A stretch of 40,118 bases of DNA from an uncultured Pelagibacteraceae bacterium (GTDB taxonomy: Bacteria > Pseudomonadota > Alphaproteobacteria > Pelagibacterales > Pelagibacteraceae). A program made the translations under genes and the position numbers. The DNA lies in contig CACBHZ010000007.1 in NCBI GenBank assembly GCA_902539195.1, positions 1-40,118 of the forward strand, in the 5' to 3' direction. The notes under the pieces are model-generated. The model was not told the origin of the DNA. It searched no databases and worked only from the letters and a program-made list of their open reading frames with translations. Below, piece by piece: positions 15,012-22,824 of this stretch. The first letter of the stretch is position 1. Each line of letters opens with the position of its first letter.

Positions 15012-16093
15012 TGTATTTAATAATAACTAGAACTTTCCCTCCTGAAGTTGGTGGTATGCAAAATCTGATGTGGGGATTAGCGAGATCTTTATCAAAACTT
15101 GATTTGGTTAAAGTTTTTGCCGATTATCATGAAGATCATAAAAAGTTAGATGATAAAGTTTCATTTACGATTGAAAGAGTTAGTGGAGTTAAATTATTAA
15201 GAAAATATAGAAAATCTCTACTAATAAATGAATATTTAAATGAAAATAAAAATGTAAATTGTATCATTGCAGATCACTGGAAAAGTTTAGAACTTATAAA
15301 ATCCCCAAAAAAGAAAATATGTCTAATTCATTCTAAAGAAATTAATCACCCTAAAGGATCAAGATTAAACAAAAAAGTTTTAGAAGTTTTAAATAATGTT
15401 GACCATGTGGTGGCAAACTCAAACTTTACGAAAAATTTAGCGGTAAACCTTGGAGTTGAAGAAAAAAGATTAATAGTCATAAATCCAGGTGTAGATCCTG
15501 TTGAAGAAATTCCAAAAGATGACCTTAAACAAGCAGAAGAAATGCTAAAAGGAAAAAAACAAAGGCTAATTACTGTCTCAAGGTTTGACAAAAGAAAAAA
15601 TCACGAAAAAGTTATAATGGCTATTCGGAATTTAAAAGAGAAATATCCTGATATTACTTACACTTGTATAGGATACGGAGATGAAGAGGAAAATTTGAAA
15701 AAATTAGTTATAGAACTAAAACTTGATAAATATGTAGTTTTTTTAAGTGATATCTCTAATGAATTAAAAAATGCATTAATTGCAAAGTCCAATATTTTTA
15801 TAATGCCCTCAATAATTCACAAAACTTCAGTTGAGGGCTTTGGAATTTCTTTTATTGAGGCTGCACAATATGGGATCCCATCTATAGGTGGCAAAGATGG
15901 TGGTGCTTCTGATGCAATAGTTCATAATAAAACAGGATTAATTTGCGATGGTAACAGTCTAGATGATATTTATTCAAGTATAGATAATTTATTTGAGGGA
16001 AATAAATATATTGAATTTGGAAAAGAATGCAAAACACACTCTGAAAATTTTCTTTGGGACAAGATAATTGAAAACTACAGAAGAATCTTATAA
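15011..16093 (+). CDS. Glycosyltransferase family 4
   Basis: 360 residues with a two-domain GT-B fold. The N-terminal domain begins ITRTFPPEVGGMQNLMWGLA, the usual GT4 opening with the GG loop. The C-terminal domain has LITVSRFDKRKNHEKVI, YTCIGYGDEEENLKKL and the nucleotide-sugar EX7E motif in SVEGFGISFIEAAQYG. It transfers a sugar from an NDP donor, probably to a lipid or surface glycan; donor and acceptor cannot be read. The start codon uses the last base of the redoxin stop. Confidence 0.9.
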   Translation: MYLIITRTFPPEVGGMQNLMWGLARSLSKLDLVKVFADYHEDHKKLDDKVSFTIERVSGVKLLRKYRKSLLINEYLNENKNVNCIIADHWKSLELIKSPKKKICLIHSKEINHPKGSRLNKKVLEVLNNVDHVVANSNFTKNLAVNLGVEEKRLIVINPGVDPVEEIPKDDLKQAEEMLKGKKQRLITVSRFDKRKNHEKVIMAIRNLKEKYPDITYTCIGYGDEEENLKKLVIELKLDKYVVFLSDISNELKNALIAKSNIFIMPSIIHKTSVEGFGISFIEAAQYGIPSIGGKDGGASDAIVHNKTGLICDGNSLDDIYSSIDNLFEGNKYIEFGKECKTHSENFLWDKIIENYRRIL

Positions 16094-16102
16094 AATTCAA
16101 AT

Positions 16103-16519
16103 ATGTTAGATAAATTTAATGGAATAATTTTTTTTAGTATTTTTGTTGTTCATTTTATCGTTTACGCCGTTTATGCTTTTAGAACTGTAATTGCAACAAA
16201 GTCATTTTTAGATCAATACAATATAGATCATTCTGCAGCTGTGATGGTTAGATTTTTTGGAGCACCGTTTATTGCATCAGTTTTAGTAGCACTATACATA
16301 ATGTTAATTAAAGCAGATGGTTTGGCAGGAACGTGGGGTTTCTTTACATTAATTTTTGCTCAAAACGTTTTATATTTTTTAATTGGGATATATACAATTT
16401 ATATCAATAAGCTTGGACATAACGAAAAAACAAATAGTGAAGGTGTCATTGCATCAGGAATTTTAACAGTGCTAAGTGGAATTCTTTGCTACGGTCTAGC
16501 TGATAAAATTTATATTTAA
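16103..16519 (+). CDS. Small membrane protein of unknown function
   Basis: 138 residues with four predicted membrane segments (about 8-28, 52-70, 80-100 and 115-135). The loop after helix 1 contains RTVIATKSFLDQYNID, followed by SAAVMVRFFGAPFIASVL. I do not recognise the family with certainty. It follows the glycosyltransferase by 9 nt. Its stop codon shares the palindrome TTAA (16516-16519) with the stop of the convergent tctA gene. Confidence 0.75.
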   Translation: MLDKFNGIIFFSIFVVHFIVYAVYAFRTVIATKSFLDQYNIDHSAAVMVRFFGAPFIASVLVALYIMLIKADGLAGTWGFFTLIFAQNVLYFLIGIYTIYINKLGHNEKTNSEGVIASGILTVLSGILCYGLADKIYI

Positions 16520-18015
16520 CTTTTTTTTCTAAAAGTTGAAAAAATTTGCCAACCAACAATTGTGATTGTGATCAATAATATTATTAGTGTTATAGGCCTA
16601 TCCCATAAAAAGTTAGGTGAACCATCACTTATTAAAAGTGATCTTCTCAATGTTTCCTCCATTAACCCCCCAAGTACAAAAGCTAATATTAAAGGTGGCA
16701 TGGGAAAATCATAGAGCCTTAAAAAAGTTGCAACTACAGCAATTCCTATCATTAAAAAAATATCAAAATTGTTAAATGACATTAGATATATTCCTGTTAC
16801 TGAAAAAAATAAAATTAAAGGAATTAGGTAATTTCTAGGTACTGCTAAAATTCTAGCTATATAAGGAATTAAAGGTAAATTTAAAATTAAAAGCACGACC
16901 ATACCAATGTACATTGACATGATAACCGACCAAAAAATTTCAGGGTTAGTTTGATAAAGTCTTGGTCCTGGCTGAATACCAAACCCTAAAAGAGCTCCAA
17001 GCATGACTGCAGTTGTACCACTTCCTGGAATTCCTAATGTTAGCAATGGAACAAATGAACCAGAGCAAGCTGCATTATTTGCAGTTTCTGGTGCTGATAA
17101 ACCATGAACACTACCTTTTCCAAATTTTTGTTTTTCTTCTTCATTTACATAATTTCTTTCCATTCCATATGCTAAGAAAGATGCAATTGTTGCGCCTGCT
17201 CCAGGTAAAACACCAATTAAGAAACCAAGTATTGAGGATCTAGGTATTGTTTTGGCCATTTTGATGGTTTCCTCTTTATTTACTTTAATTGATCCTAATT
17301 CTGTTAATGAGATTTGTTTTGCCGCTCTATTTGGATCTTTCCCTCTAAAAATAATTGTAAGCGCTTCACTCATTGCAAATGTAGCCATGACAATTAAAAC
17401 AAAGCTTATTCCATCAGTTAAATTCATATTGTTAAATGTGAACCTTGTAATATCTGACAATGAATCTTGACCAACTGTTGCTAACATTAATCCTAAAACT
17501 ACCATCATCATTGCTTTTAAAAACTGTCCTTTAGATGAAAATGCAGAAATTGCAGTTAAACCTAAAATCATTAGTGCAAAATAGTCAGGTGACCTAAAAG
17601 CTAAACTTACTTTTGACAAACTGGGTGCTGCAACTAATAAAAATATTGCGGAAATAGTTCCACCTGCAAATGAACTATAGGCTGCAATAGCTAAAGCTTT
17701 TCCAGCTTTCCCTTGTTGTGCCATCGGATAGCCGTCAAAAGCAGTAGCAACAGTCCCTGGTATTCCAGGTGCATTTAATAAAATAGAAGATGTAGATCCT
17801 CCAAATACCGCTCCATAATAAACACCTGCCATTAAAATTAAACCTGTTGATGGATCAAAGCCATAAGTAATTGGTATCATTAATGCGATTGCAGTCATTG
17901 GTCCAAGTCCAGGCAACATTCCAATTATTGTTCCAGCAAAACAACCAACCATCACCATTAAAATATTCGTTAATGATAGCGCAGTTGATAATCCAATTAG
18001 TATTCCTTCAATCAT
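16516..18015 (-). CDS. tctA: Tripartite tricarboxylate transporter large permease TctA
   Basis: The large membrane subunit of a TTT-family transporter. 499 residues with about 12 hydrophobic segments. Family signature: GTIIGMLPGLGPMTAIALM (28-46) followed by YYGAVFGGSTSSILLNAPG (66-84), repeated in the second half as GVLPGAGATIASFLAYGME near 260 and FVPLLTLGIPGSGTTAVMLG near 320. It works with TctB and the periplasmic receptor TctC to import tricarboxylates or other organic acids with a cation. Overlaps tctB by 4 bp. Confidence 0.95.
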   Translation of the reverse strand: MIEGILIGLSTALSLTNILMVMVGCFAGTIIGMLPGLGPMTAIALMIPITYGFDPSTGLILMAGVYYGAVFGGSTSSILLNAPGIPGTVATAFDGYPMAQQGKAGKALAIAAYSSFAGGTISAIFLLVAAPSLSKVSLAFRSPDYFALMILGLTAISAFSSKGQFLKAMMMVVLGLMLATVGQDSLSDITRFTFNNMNLTDGISFVLIVMATFAMSEALTIIFRGKDPNRAAKQISLTELGSIKVNKEETIKMAKTIPRSSILGFLIGVLPGAGATIASFLAYGMERNYVNEEEKQKFGKGSVHGLSAPETANNAACSGSFVPLLTLGIPGSGTTAVMLGALLGFGIQPGPRLYQTNPEIFWSVIMSMYIGMVVLLILNLPLIPYIARILAVPRNYLIPLILFFSVTGIYLMSFNNFDIFLMIGIAVVATFLRLYDFPMPPLILAFVLGGLMEETLRRSLLISDGSPNFLWDRPITLIILLITITIVGWQIFSTFRKKS

Positions 18016-18482
18016 CCCATAACTCCAATGTATTTTAAAAAAGGATCACGAAGATAAATATTTAGTAAACCATGTAATAAATACATAAATGCAGCAACAA
18101 ATGGAAATGACAAAATAAACATCAGTCCCCATCTTCTTTCACCTAAGAAATAATAAGACGCAAAAAGAAATAAAGAAGTTGATATAAAATATCCAATTTT
18201 TAAAATTAAAGCCGCATATATTAAAGAGATTATTATTAGATAAATTATACTTTTATAATCTAAGTGTTTGTGATTTACCTCTGTAGTAACTTTCTCAGGT
18301 AAAATTATTTTTAAACTCGATAAAATTATACCTACCCAACCTAAATATATTGGAAAAGTTTTAGCATTAAATGGTGCGTTCTCATCAAACGCAAATACTT
18401 GAATGTTGTATGCAGTGTATAGATAAAATACTGATAAAACTAAAAAAAGCAGTGAGATAAATTTTGTAGGACTTATTCTCAC
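18012..18482 (-). CDS. tctB: Tripartite tricarboxylate transporter small permease TctB
   Basis: 156 residues with four hydrophobic segments, the usual form of TctB. Near the N-terminus is FISLLFLVLSVFYLYTAYNI; the loop FDENAPFNAKTFPIYLGWVGI matches the conserved periplasmic loop, and the C-terminal part has GYFISTSLFLFASYYFLGER. The start is GTG at 18482; upstream frames are blocked and no SD is visible. A weak hairpin lies between it and tctC, and it overlaps tctA by 4 bp. Confidence 0.88.
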   Translation of the reverse strand: MRISPTKFISLLFLVLSVFYLYTAYNIQVFAFDENAPFNAKTFPIYLGWVGIILSSLKIILPEKVTTEVNHKHLDYKSIIYLIIISLIYAALILKIGYFISTSLFLFASYYFLGERRWGLMFILSFPFVAAFMYLLHGLLNIYLRDPFLKYIGVMG

Positions 18483-18498
18483 TGCTTTACATTTTTTA

Positions 18499-18516
18499 AT
18501 AATCTATAAAGATTAT
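18499..18516 (-). promoter_or_regulatory. Weak AT-rich hairpin at the tctC-tctB junction
   Basis: ATAATC (18516-18511 on the minus strand) pairs with GATTAT (18504-18499) across a 6-nt loop. It overlaps the tctC stop codon. It occupies the same position, after the binding-protein gene, as the stronger hairpins in the TRAP and ABC operons, but the six-bp AT-rich stem may be chance. Confidence 0.3.
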
Positions 18517-19487
18517 ATTACTCCAAGTTTTTTCATCAGAGCTGTCATTTCAACTGTTTGTTTTTCTAAGAACGCATCAAATTTAGAACCTGGGTTATAA
18601 ATATTTACCCATGCATTTCTTTTTCTTACAGCTTCCCACTCTGGTGTTTTTTGAACATCGCCAAGCATTTTAGAGATTTTGTTATAGTCGCTCATGCTCA
18701 TGCTTTTTGGTGCAAAGAAACCTCTCCAGTTTACAAACTGAACATCATATCCTTGCTCTTTTAATGTTGGAGCTTCTGGTGCATCACCTACTCTCTCAGG
18801 GGCAGTGATACCAATTATTCTTACTTGATCTCTAGCACCCATTACTTCACCTAAACCTGTTGAAAGTATTTGAGTTTCTCCAGATAAAAGTCCAGCAAGT
18901 GCTTTTCCACCAGCATCATAAGGAACATAAATCACATCATTTGGATTTGCTCCAGCTGCTTGGAAAGCTAACGCACCAATTAAGTGGTCCATGCTTCCTC
19001 TTACTGATCCACCAGCCATTTTAATTGATTTTGGATCTTTCTGATAATGATCAACTGCATCTTTGAAATTTTTGATTGGTGAATTTTTAGCAACAACTAT
19101 TGCACCATAATCTCCAATTACACCTGCAATTGGTTTAACATCTTTATAAGATAATGTACCAGTTCCTTTTACATAACCTTTGTGTCTTGTAATAGATCTT
19201 AACACCAATGGTGTTGACTGAACTAAAACTGTATCTTTTGGAGCGTTATTGATTAGGTAAGCTAAAGCTTTACCACCTCCACCGCCTGACATATTTTCAA
19301 ATGATGCACTTTTCAAAAAACCAGCTTTTGTTAATGCTTCTCCAGTACCTCTAGCAGTTCCATCCCAACCACCACCAGCACCGCCGCCAATTAAAAAATG
19401 TAATTTTTCAACTGCGAATGAACTTGTTGATGAAAACAGAAGGAAAGCAGAGAATAAAACTGAAATAAAAGTTTTAATTAGTTTCAT
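18513..19487 (-). CDS. tctC: Tripartite tricarboxylate transporter substrate-binding protein TctC (Bug family)
   Basis: The periplasmic receptor of the TTT transporter. I start it at ATG 19487, where AGAGG sits about 5 nt upstream and a signal peptide MKLIKTFISVLFSAFLLFSS..FA begins; the open frame extends 14 codons further without support. Length 324 residues. The mature part starts VEKLHFLIGGGAGGGWDGTAR, the glycine-rich ligand loop of Bug receptors, and has GGSVRGSMDHLIGALAFQAAG and YVPYDAGGKALAGLLSGE. The ligand is probably an organic acid. First gene of tctC-tctB-tctA, with a good candidate promoter at 19521-19549. Confidence 0.93.
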   Translation of the reverse strand: MKLIKTFISVLFSAFLLFSSTSSFAVEKLHFLIGGGAGGGWDGTARGTGEALTKAGFLKSASFENMSGGGGGKALAYLINNAPKDTVLVQSTPLVLRSITRHKGYVKGTGTLSYKDVKPIAGVIGDYGAIVVAKNSPIKNFKDAVDHYQKDPKSIKMAGGSVRGSMDHLIGALAFQAAGANPNDVIYVPYDAGGKALAGLLSGETQILSTGLGEVMGARDQVRIIGITAPERVGDAPEAPTLKEQGYDVQFVNWRGFFAPKSMSMSDYNKISKMLGDVQKTPEWEAVRKRNAWVNIYNPGSKFDAFLEKQTVEMTALMKKLGVI

Positions 19488-19520
19488 TATTTCCTCTCTT
19501 ATTATATTTATGAAATCATC

Positions 19521-19549
19521 ATTAAACATAAGTTATAAATTTTAGTCAA
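19521..19549 (-). promoter_or_regulatory. Candidate sigma-70 promoter of the tctCBA operon
   Basis: -35 TTGACT (19549-19544), a 17-bp spacer, -10 TTTAAT (19526-19521): the same two hexamers and spacing as upstream of dctP. The -35 box overlaps the first base of the start codon of the divergent AbrB-like gene. Confidence 0.5.
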
Positions 19550-20628
19550 TGCTCAAATATAATCTTTCAAAAAATATTAAAGAATATTTCCTAGCTTTAA
19601 TAGGTAGTTATAGGGCTCTATTTATAGGACTTATCGGTGGATACCTAGGCACATTAATTAATTTACCTTTACCATGGTTATTGGGCTCTTTAGGTTTGAA
19701 TTTGTGTTTTGCTTTTACTAATTATAAAATAGTATTTCCAACTAAATTATTAAATCCTATATTTTTGATCGTTGGTATAATTCTTGGTGGAACTTTAAAC
19801 ATAACACTGTTGTATAAAATTGATTTATGGATTTTTTCATCTTTAGCAATGTTAATCTGTACAATAGTCAGCACTATTCTTGCCGGTTATTATTTTTTTA
19901 AAGTTTGTAAATTTAGTAAATTCATTTCAGTTTTGGCAGCTCTTCCAGGTGCATTTGTTCCAATATCTGCTGCTTTATTAGAATTTGGTAAAAGTAAAAA
20001 TGATAAAGGTGTTTTGATACCCCAAGCCACTAGAGTTATATTTATCGTAAGTTTTGTTCCTATTTTTTTTATAAATAATTTAGGGTTCTCTGAAATGACA
20101 GGTTACAATTATGAAAATATCTATAACGGAAGATATTTTTTAGAAATATTATTTTTATTAATAATCTGTTTCATTTTTGCAAACATCTTAAAAAATTATA
20201 AAATTCCATCACCTACTTTAGTTGGTGCGATGGCTTTATCTGGTGCTTTTTATACCTTTGAAATAATTAATGCTAGATTCCCAGATGCATTTATAAATAT
20301 TGCATTTATATTTCTTGGAACAGCTTTGGGCACAAGATTAAATGGATTAAAAATTAAAGAATTATTATTTTTTATATTTCATGGAATAATTGTTAGTTCA
20401 ATTTTAGTTATTGTTGCAATGATAACTGCTTATTTACTCACTTATATAGGGTTTGAATTTATCCCAACTTTTTTAAGTTTTGCTCCTGGAGGAATTCATG
20501 AAATGGTCGTTATTAGCGTTGCTTATAACATTGATCCAATATTTGTAAGCTACCATCATTTTTTAAGAATTTTTATAATAGTTTTATGTTTACCTTTTTT
20601 ATTATCAAAATTTAGAAAAACTAATTAA
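19549..20628 (+). CDS. AbrB family membrane protein (AbrB duplication family)
   Basis: 359 residues with about 10-12 hydrophobic segments built as two similar halves. The first half has GLIGGYLGTLINLPLPWLLG (33-52), FLIVGIILGGTLN and ALPGAFVPISAA; the second has IPSPTLVGAMALSGAFY and FLGTALGTRLNGL, then FAPGGIHEMVVISVAYNIDP. This is the membrane AbrB family, once labelled ammonia monooxygenase-like, not the DNA-binding AbrB. Its function is poorly known; placement beside a TTT transporter suggests organic acid transport or control, which is inference. Its 3' end overlaps the convergent GT9 gene by 8 bp. Confidence 0.85.
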   Translation: MLKYNLSKNIKEYFLALIGSYRALFIGLIGGYLGTLINLPLPWLLGSLGLNLCFAFTNYKIVFPTKLLNPIFLIVGIILGGTLNITLLYKIDLWIFSSLAMLICTIVSTILAGYYFFKVCKFSKFISVLAALPGAFVPISAALLEFGKSKNDKGVLIPQATRVIFIVSFVPIFFINNLGFSEMTGYNYENIYNGRYFLEILFLLIICFIFANILKNYKIPSPTLVGAMALSGAFYTFEIINARFPDAFINIAFIFLGTALGTRLNGLKIKELLFFIFHGIIVSSILVIVAMITAYLLTYIGFEFIPTFLSFAPGGIHEMVVISVAYNIDPIFVSYHHFLRIFIIVLCLPFLLSKFRKTN

Positions 20629-21562
20629 TGGCTTCTTGCATTCTTTGAAATACTTTATCTGCAGAAAGTTTGGTCAAATCTGAAACTTGAATTGCTTTAA
20701 AATATTCTCGCTCAATACTAACTTTTTTTGCAGTAGTATGCGATCCAAACAAAACCAATCCTTTTACATTTAAATGAGCCGCCATATGTGCTGGCCCAGT
20801 ATCATTAGATATAACAAAATAACTTTCTTTTATTAATGATGAAAGTTGAGAAATGTTGAGTGCTTTATCATTATCTAATATAATATTAGCATCAATATCA
20901 TTAGCTAATTTGATTTCATTAGGACCGGGAGCAATTAAAATTTGGATTTCATCTCTAAAAGTAGATTTAATTCTTTTTATCAATTCATTGTAATATGGCC
21001 ATCTTTTTATAGTTAAATGAGATGATGAAAAAGGGAATAAAATTAAATATTTGTTTAAGTTATATTTTTTTTTGATTTCTGAAATATCCTCACAGCTCCA
21101 AGAAAAGTCTGGTTTAGTTACGTGATTGGTTTTAATTCCAGAAACATTTAATTGATGTTCAAAGCGGTTTAGTACAGTGTCTTTATCGAAATCAATCTTA
21201 CTAGTTCCGTCAGGAAGTGTTGTTTCTGTTGATGACCAAATATCTGACGTTGCTTTTGGAAAGAGAATATTTTTATAAAAACTAGTTCTTTTAGAATTTT
21301 GAAGGTCGTAAACTTTAATAAATTTATATTTTTTTATCTTTCTCATTAATAAATATAAATAAATTAAGTTAAACCTAGAGAGTCGTTTATCTAAAATGAC
21401 ATCAGTTATATTTGGATTTTTTTTTAATAAATCATAATAAGGTTTGGTTGATAGTATATAAAGATTATCATTTGGATGGTTATCAGATATATCTTGAATT
21501 GCACCACTTGCTTGGGCTATATCACCTAAAGATCCATGTTTTATAATAAGTATATTAGACAT
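20621..21562 (-). CDS. Glycosyltransferase family 9 (heptosyltransferase-like)
   Basis: 313 residues. The N-terminus, MSNILIIKHGSLGDIAQASG, is the acceptor-side motif of GT9 enzymes. The C-terminal donor domain has LILFPFSSSHLTIKRWPYYN, the FVISNDTGPAHMAAHLNV motif near 255 and LVLFGSHTTAKK. Enzymes of this family add heptose or related sugars to the lipopolysaccharide core. The next gene, divergent, encodes a DUF6165 protein. The gene overlaps the AbrB-like gene by 8 bp at the 3' end. Confidence 0.9.
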   Translation of the reverse strand: MSNILIIKHGSLGDIAQASGAIQDISDNHPNDNLYILSTKPYYDLLKKNPNITDVILDKRLSRFNLIYLYLLMRKIKKYKFIKVYDLQNSKRTSFYKNILFPKATSDIWSSTETTLPDGTSKIDFDKDTVLNRFEHQLNVSGIKTNHVTKPDFSWSCEDISEIKKKYNLNKYLILFPFSSSHLTIKRWPYYNELIKRIKSTFRDEIQILIAPGPNEIKLANDIDANIILDNDKALNISQLSSLIKESYFVISNDTGPAHMAAHLNVKGLVLFGSHTTAKKVSIEREYFKAIQVSDLTKLSADKVFQRMQEAIN

Positions 21563-21584
21563 ATTTTTAACAACTTAACATAAT
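21556..21584 (+). promoter_or_regulatory. Candidate promoter of the DUF6165 gene
   Basis: -35 TAGACA (21556-21561, 5 of 6), a 17-bp spacer, -10 CATAAT (21579-21584, 5 of 6). The start would fall near 21591, about 4 nt before the ATG, predicting a nearly leaderless mRNA. The -35 box overlaps the start codon of the divergent GT9 gene. Confidence 0.4.
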
Positions 21585-21594
21585 ATAAATTTAT

Positions 21595-21984
21595 ATGAAT
21601 AAAATTTTAGTAGAAGTATCAGTTGGAGAATTACTAGATAAAATTTCAATTTTAGAAATTAAATCTAAAAAAATTAAAGATCCTGAAAAACTAAATTTCA
21701 TAAATGATGAATATAAAATTTTAAAAGATCAATTAAATACAAATATTAAAAATTACAGTGAAATTGAAAGTTTATATAACTCACTAAAAGAAATTAATTC
21801 AAAGCTTTGGGTAATAGAAGACGATAAAAGATTATGTGAAAAAAATTCTGATTTTGGTGAAAAATTTATTAAATTGTCAAGAGATGTTCATTTCCTAAAT
21901 GATGAACGGGCAAAATTAAAATTAGAAATAAATAATAAAACTGGTTCAAAAATTAAAGAAATTAAAGAATACACAAAATATTAG
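21595..21984 (+). CDS. DUF6165 family protein
   Basis: 129 residues, Lys/Glu/Ile-rich and strongly helical, probably a coiled coil. The N-terminal VEVSVGELLDKISILEIKSK is the family signature; further on are LWVIEDDKRLCEKNSDFG and VHFLNDERAKLKLEIN. Members are often found beside glycosyltransferase genes, as here (GT9, divergent), but no activity is established. There is no SD, and the promoter candidate places the mRNA start just before the ATG. The gene ends 2 nt from the convergent Anbu gene. Confidence 0.75.
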   Translation: MNKILVEVSVGELLDKISILEIKSKKIKDPEKLNFINDEYKILKDQLNTNIKNYSEIESLYNSLKEINSKLWVIEDDKRLCEKNSDFGEKFIKLSRDVHFLNDERAKLKLEINNKTGSKIKEIKEYTKY

Positions 21985-21986
21985 TT

Positions 21987-22709
21987 TTATTCCCAGTCAA
22001 ATCTTTGAAAAGAGTCAAATATTTTAAAAATACCTTGTGACCATTGATTACAAACTTTTGAAAATTCAGGGTCATTCATATTTAAACATTTAAGTGATGC
22101 TATTTTGATTTCATCTTTTTTTATCACAGCAAAGTCTATTGGTGGACCAACAGTTAAATCACTTTTTAATGTCGAGTCCATTGATATCAGCGCACATCTC
22201 GATGCATCTCCGATTGAGACTTTTGGTGTGATTACTCTATCTAAAATAGGTTTTCCATATTTTACCTCACCTATAACTAAATATGGTTTGCTATCCGCTG
22301 GACGAATATAATTGCCTTGAGGGTAAACTAAATATAACTCTGGTGGTTGATCTTTTATTTGACCGCCTACAATAAAAGTTGAACCTAGTAAAACGCTATC
22401 AGTGTTAATTCCTTGAGGAGATGAATGTTCAATATTGAGAGAACCTATGTAGGAGGCAATTTGTTCAAAATCACTACAGGTATTTAAATTCATAATACCT
22501 GTTTCGCTTTTTAAATCTTTTTTTATTGAATTATAAACTGCTTGAGAAGTCCCAAGATTTCCTGATGTAACAATTACTATTGTTCTATCTCCAATATCGT
22601 GTGTAAGCATTTTAGAATATATATTTACATTGTCTAATCCTGCATTTGTTCTGGAGTCTGATGCAAAAACTAGTCCTGTCTCTGTTTTAATGCCAATACA
22701 ATAAGTCAT
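21987..22709 (-). CDS. Anbu-type proteasome-like peptidase
   Basis: 240 residues of the bacterial proteasome-related Ntn-hydrolase family Anbu. After removal of Met1 the nucleophile would be Thr2 in MTYCIGIK; Asp18 in FASDSRTNAG and Lys33 in YSKML complete the Thr-Asp-Lys proteasomal triad. Further landmarks are IVTSGNLGTSQAVYNSI, FIVGGQIKDQPPELYLVYPQGNYI (residue stretch near 130-150) and ALISMDSTLKSDLTVGPP. Anbu forms rings, but its substrate is not known. It is divergent from a circularly permuted ATP-grasp gene, its usual partner; the alpha-E and transglutaminase genes often found with them are not next to it. Confidence 0.92.
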   Translation of the reverse strand: MTYCIGIKTETGLVFASDSRTNAGLDNVNIYSKMLTHDIGDRTIVIVTSGNLGTSQAVYNSIKKDLKSETGIMNLNTCSDFEQIASYIGSLNIEHSSPQGINTDSVLLGSTFIVGGQIKDQPPELYLVYPQGNYIRPADSKPYLVIGEVKYGKPILDRVITPKVSIGDASRCALISMDSTLKSDLTVGPPIDFAVIKKDEIKIASLKCLNMNDPEFSKVCNQWSQGIFKIFDSFQRFDWE

Positions 22710-22824
22710 ATTAAAATTAACTATTTAAATTATATGTCATTACAATAAAACCCATTTATTTCATATCAGATATCGAATTTAATCATTTGCTTATTTAACT
22801 CTTATGTAAAAAAATTAAGTTAAT

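Noticed and set aside
22710-22824. Promoters in the gap between Anbu and the ATP-grasp gene
   Set aside because: Only weak hexamers with poor spacing were found (TATGTA at 22803 without a matching -35), so I did not annotate any.
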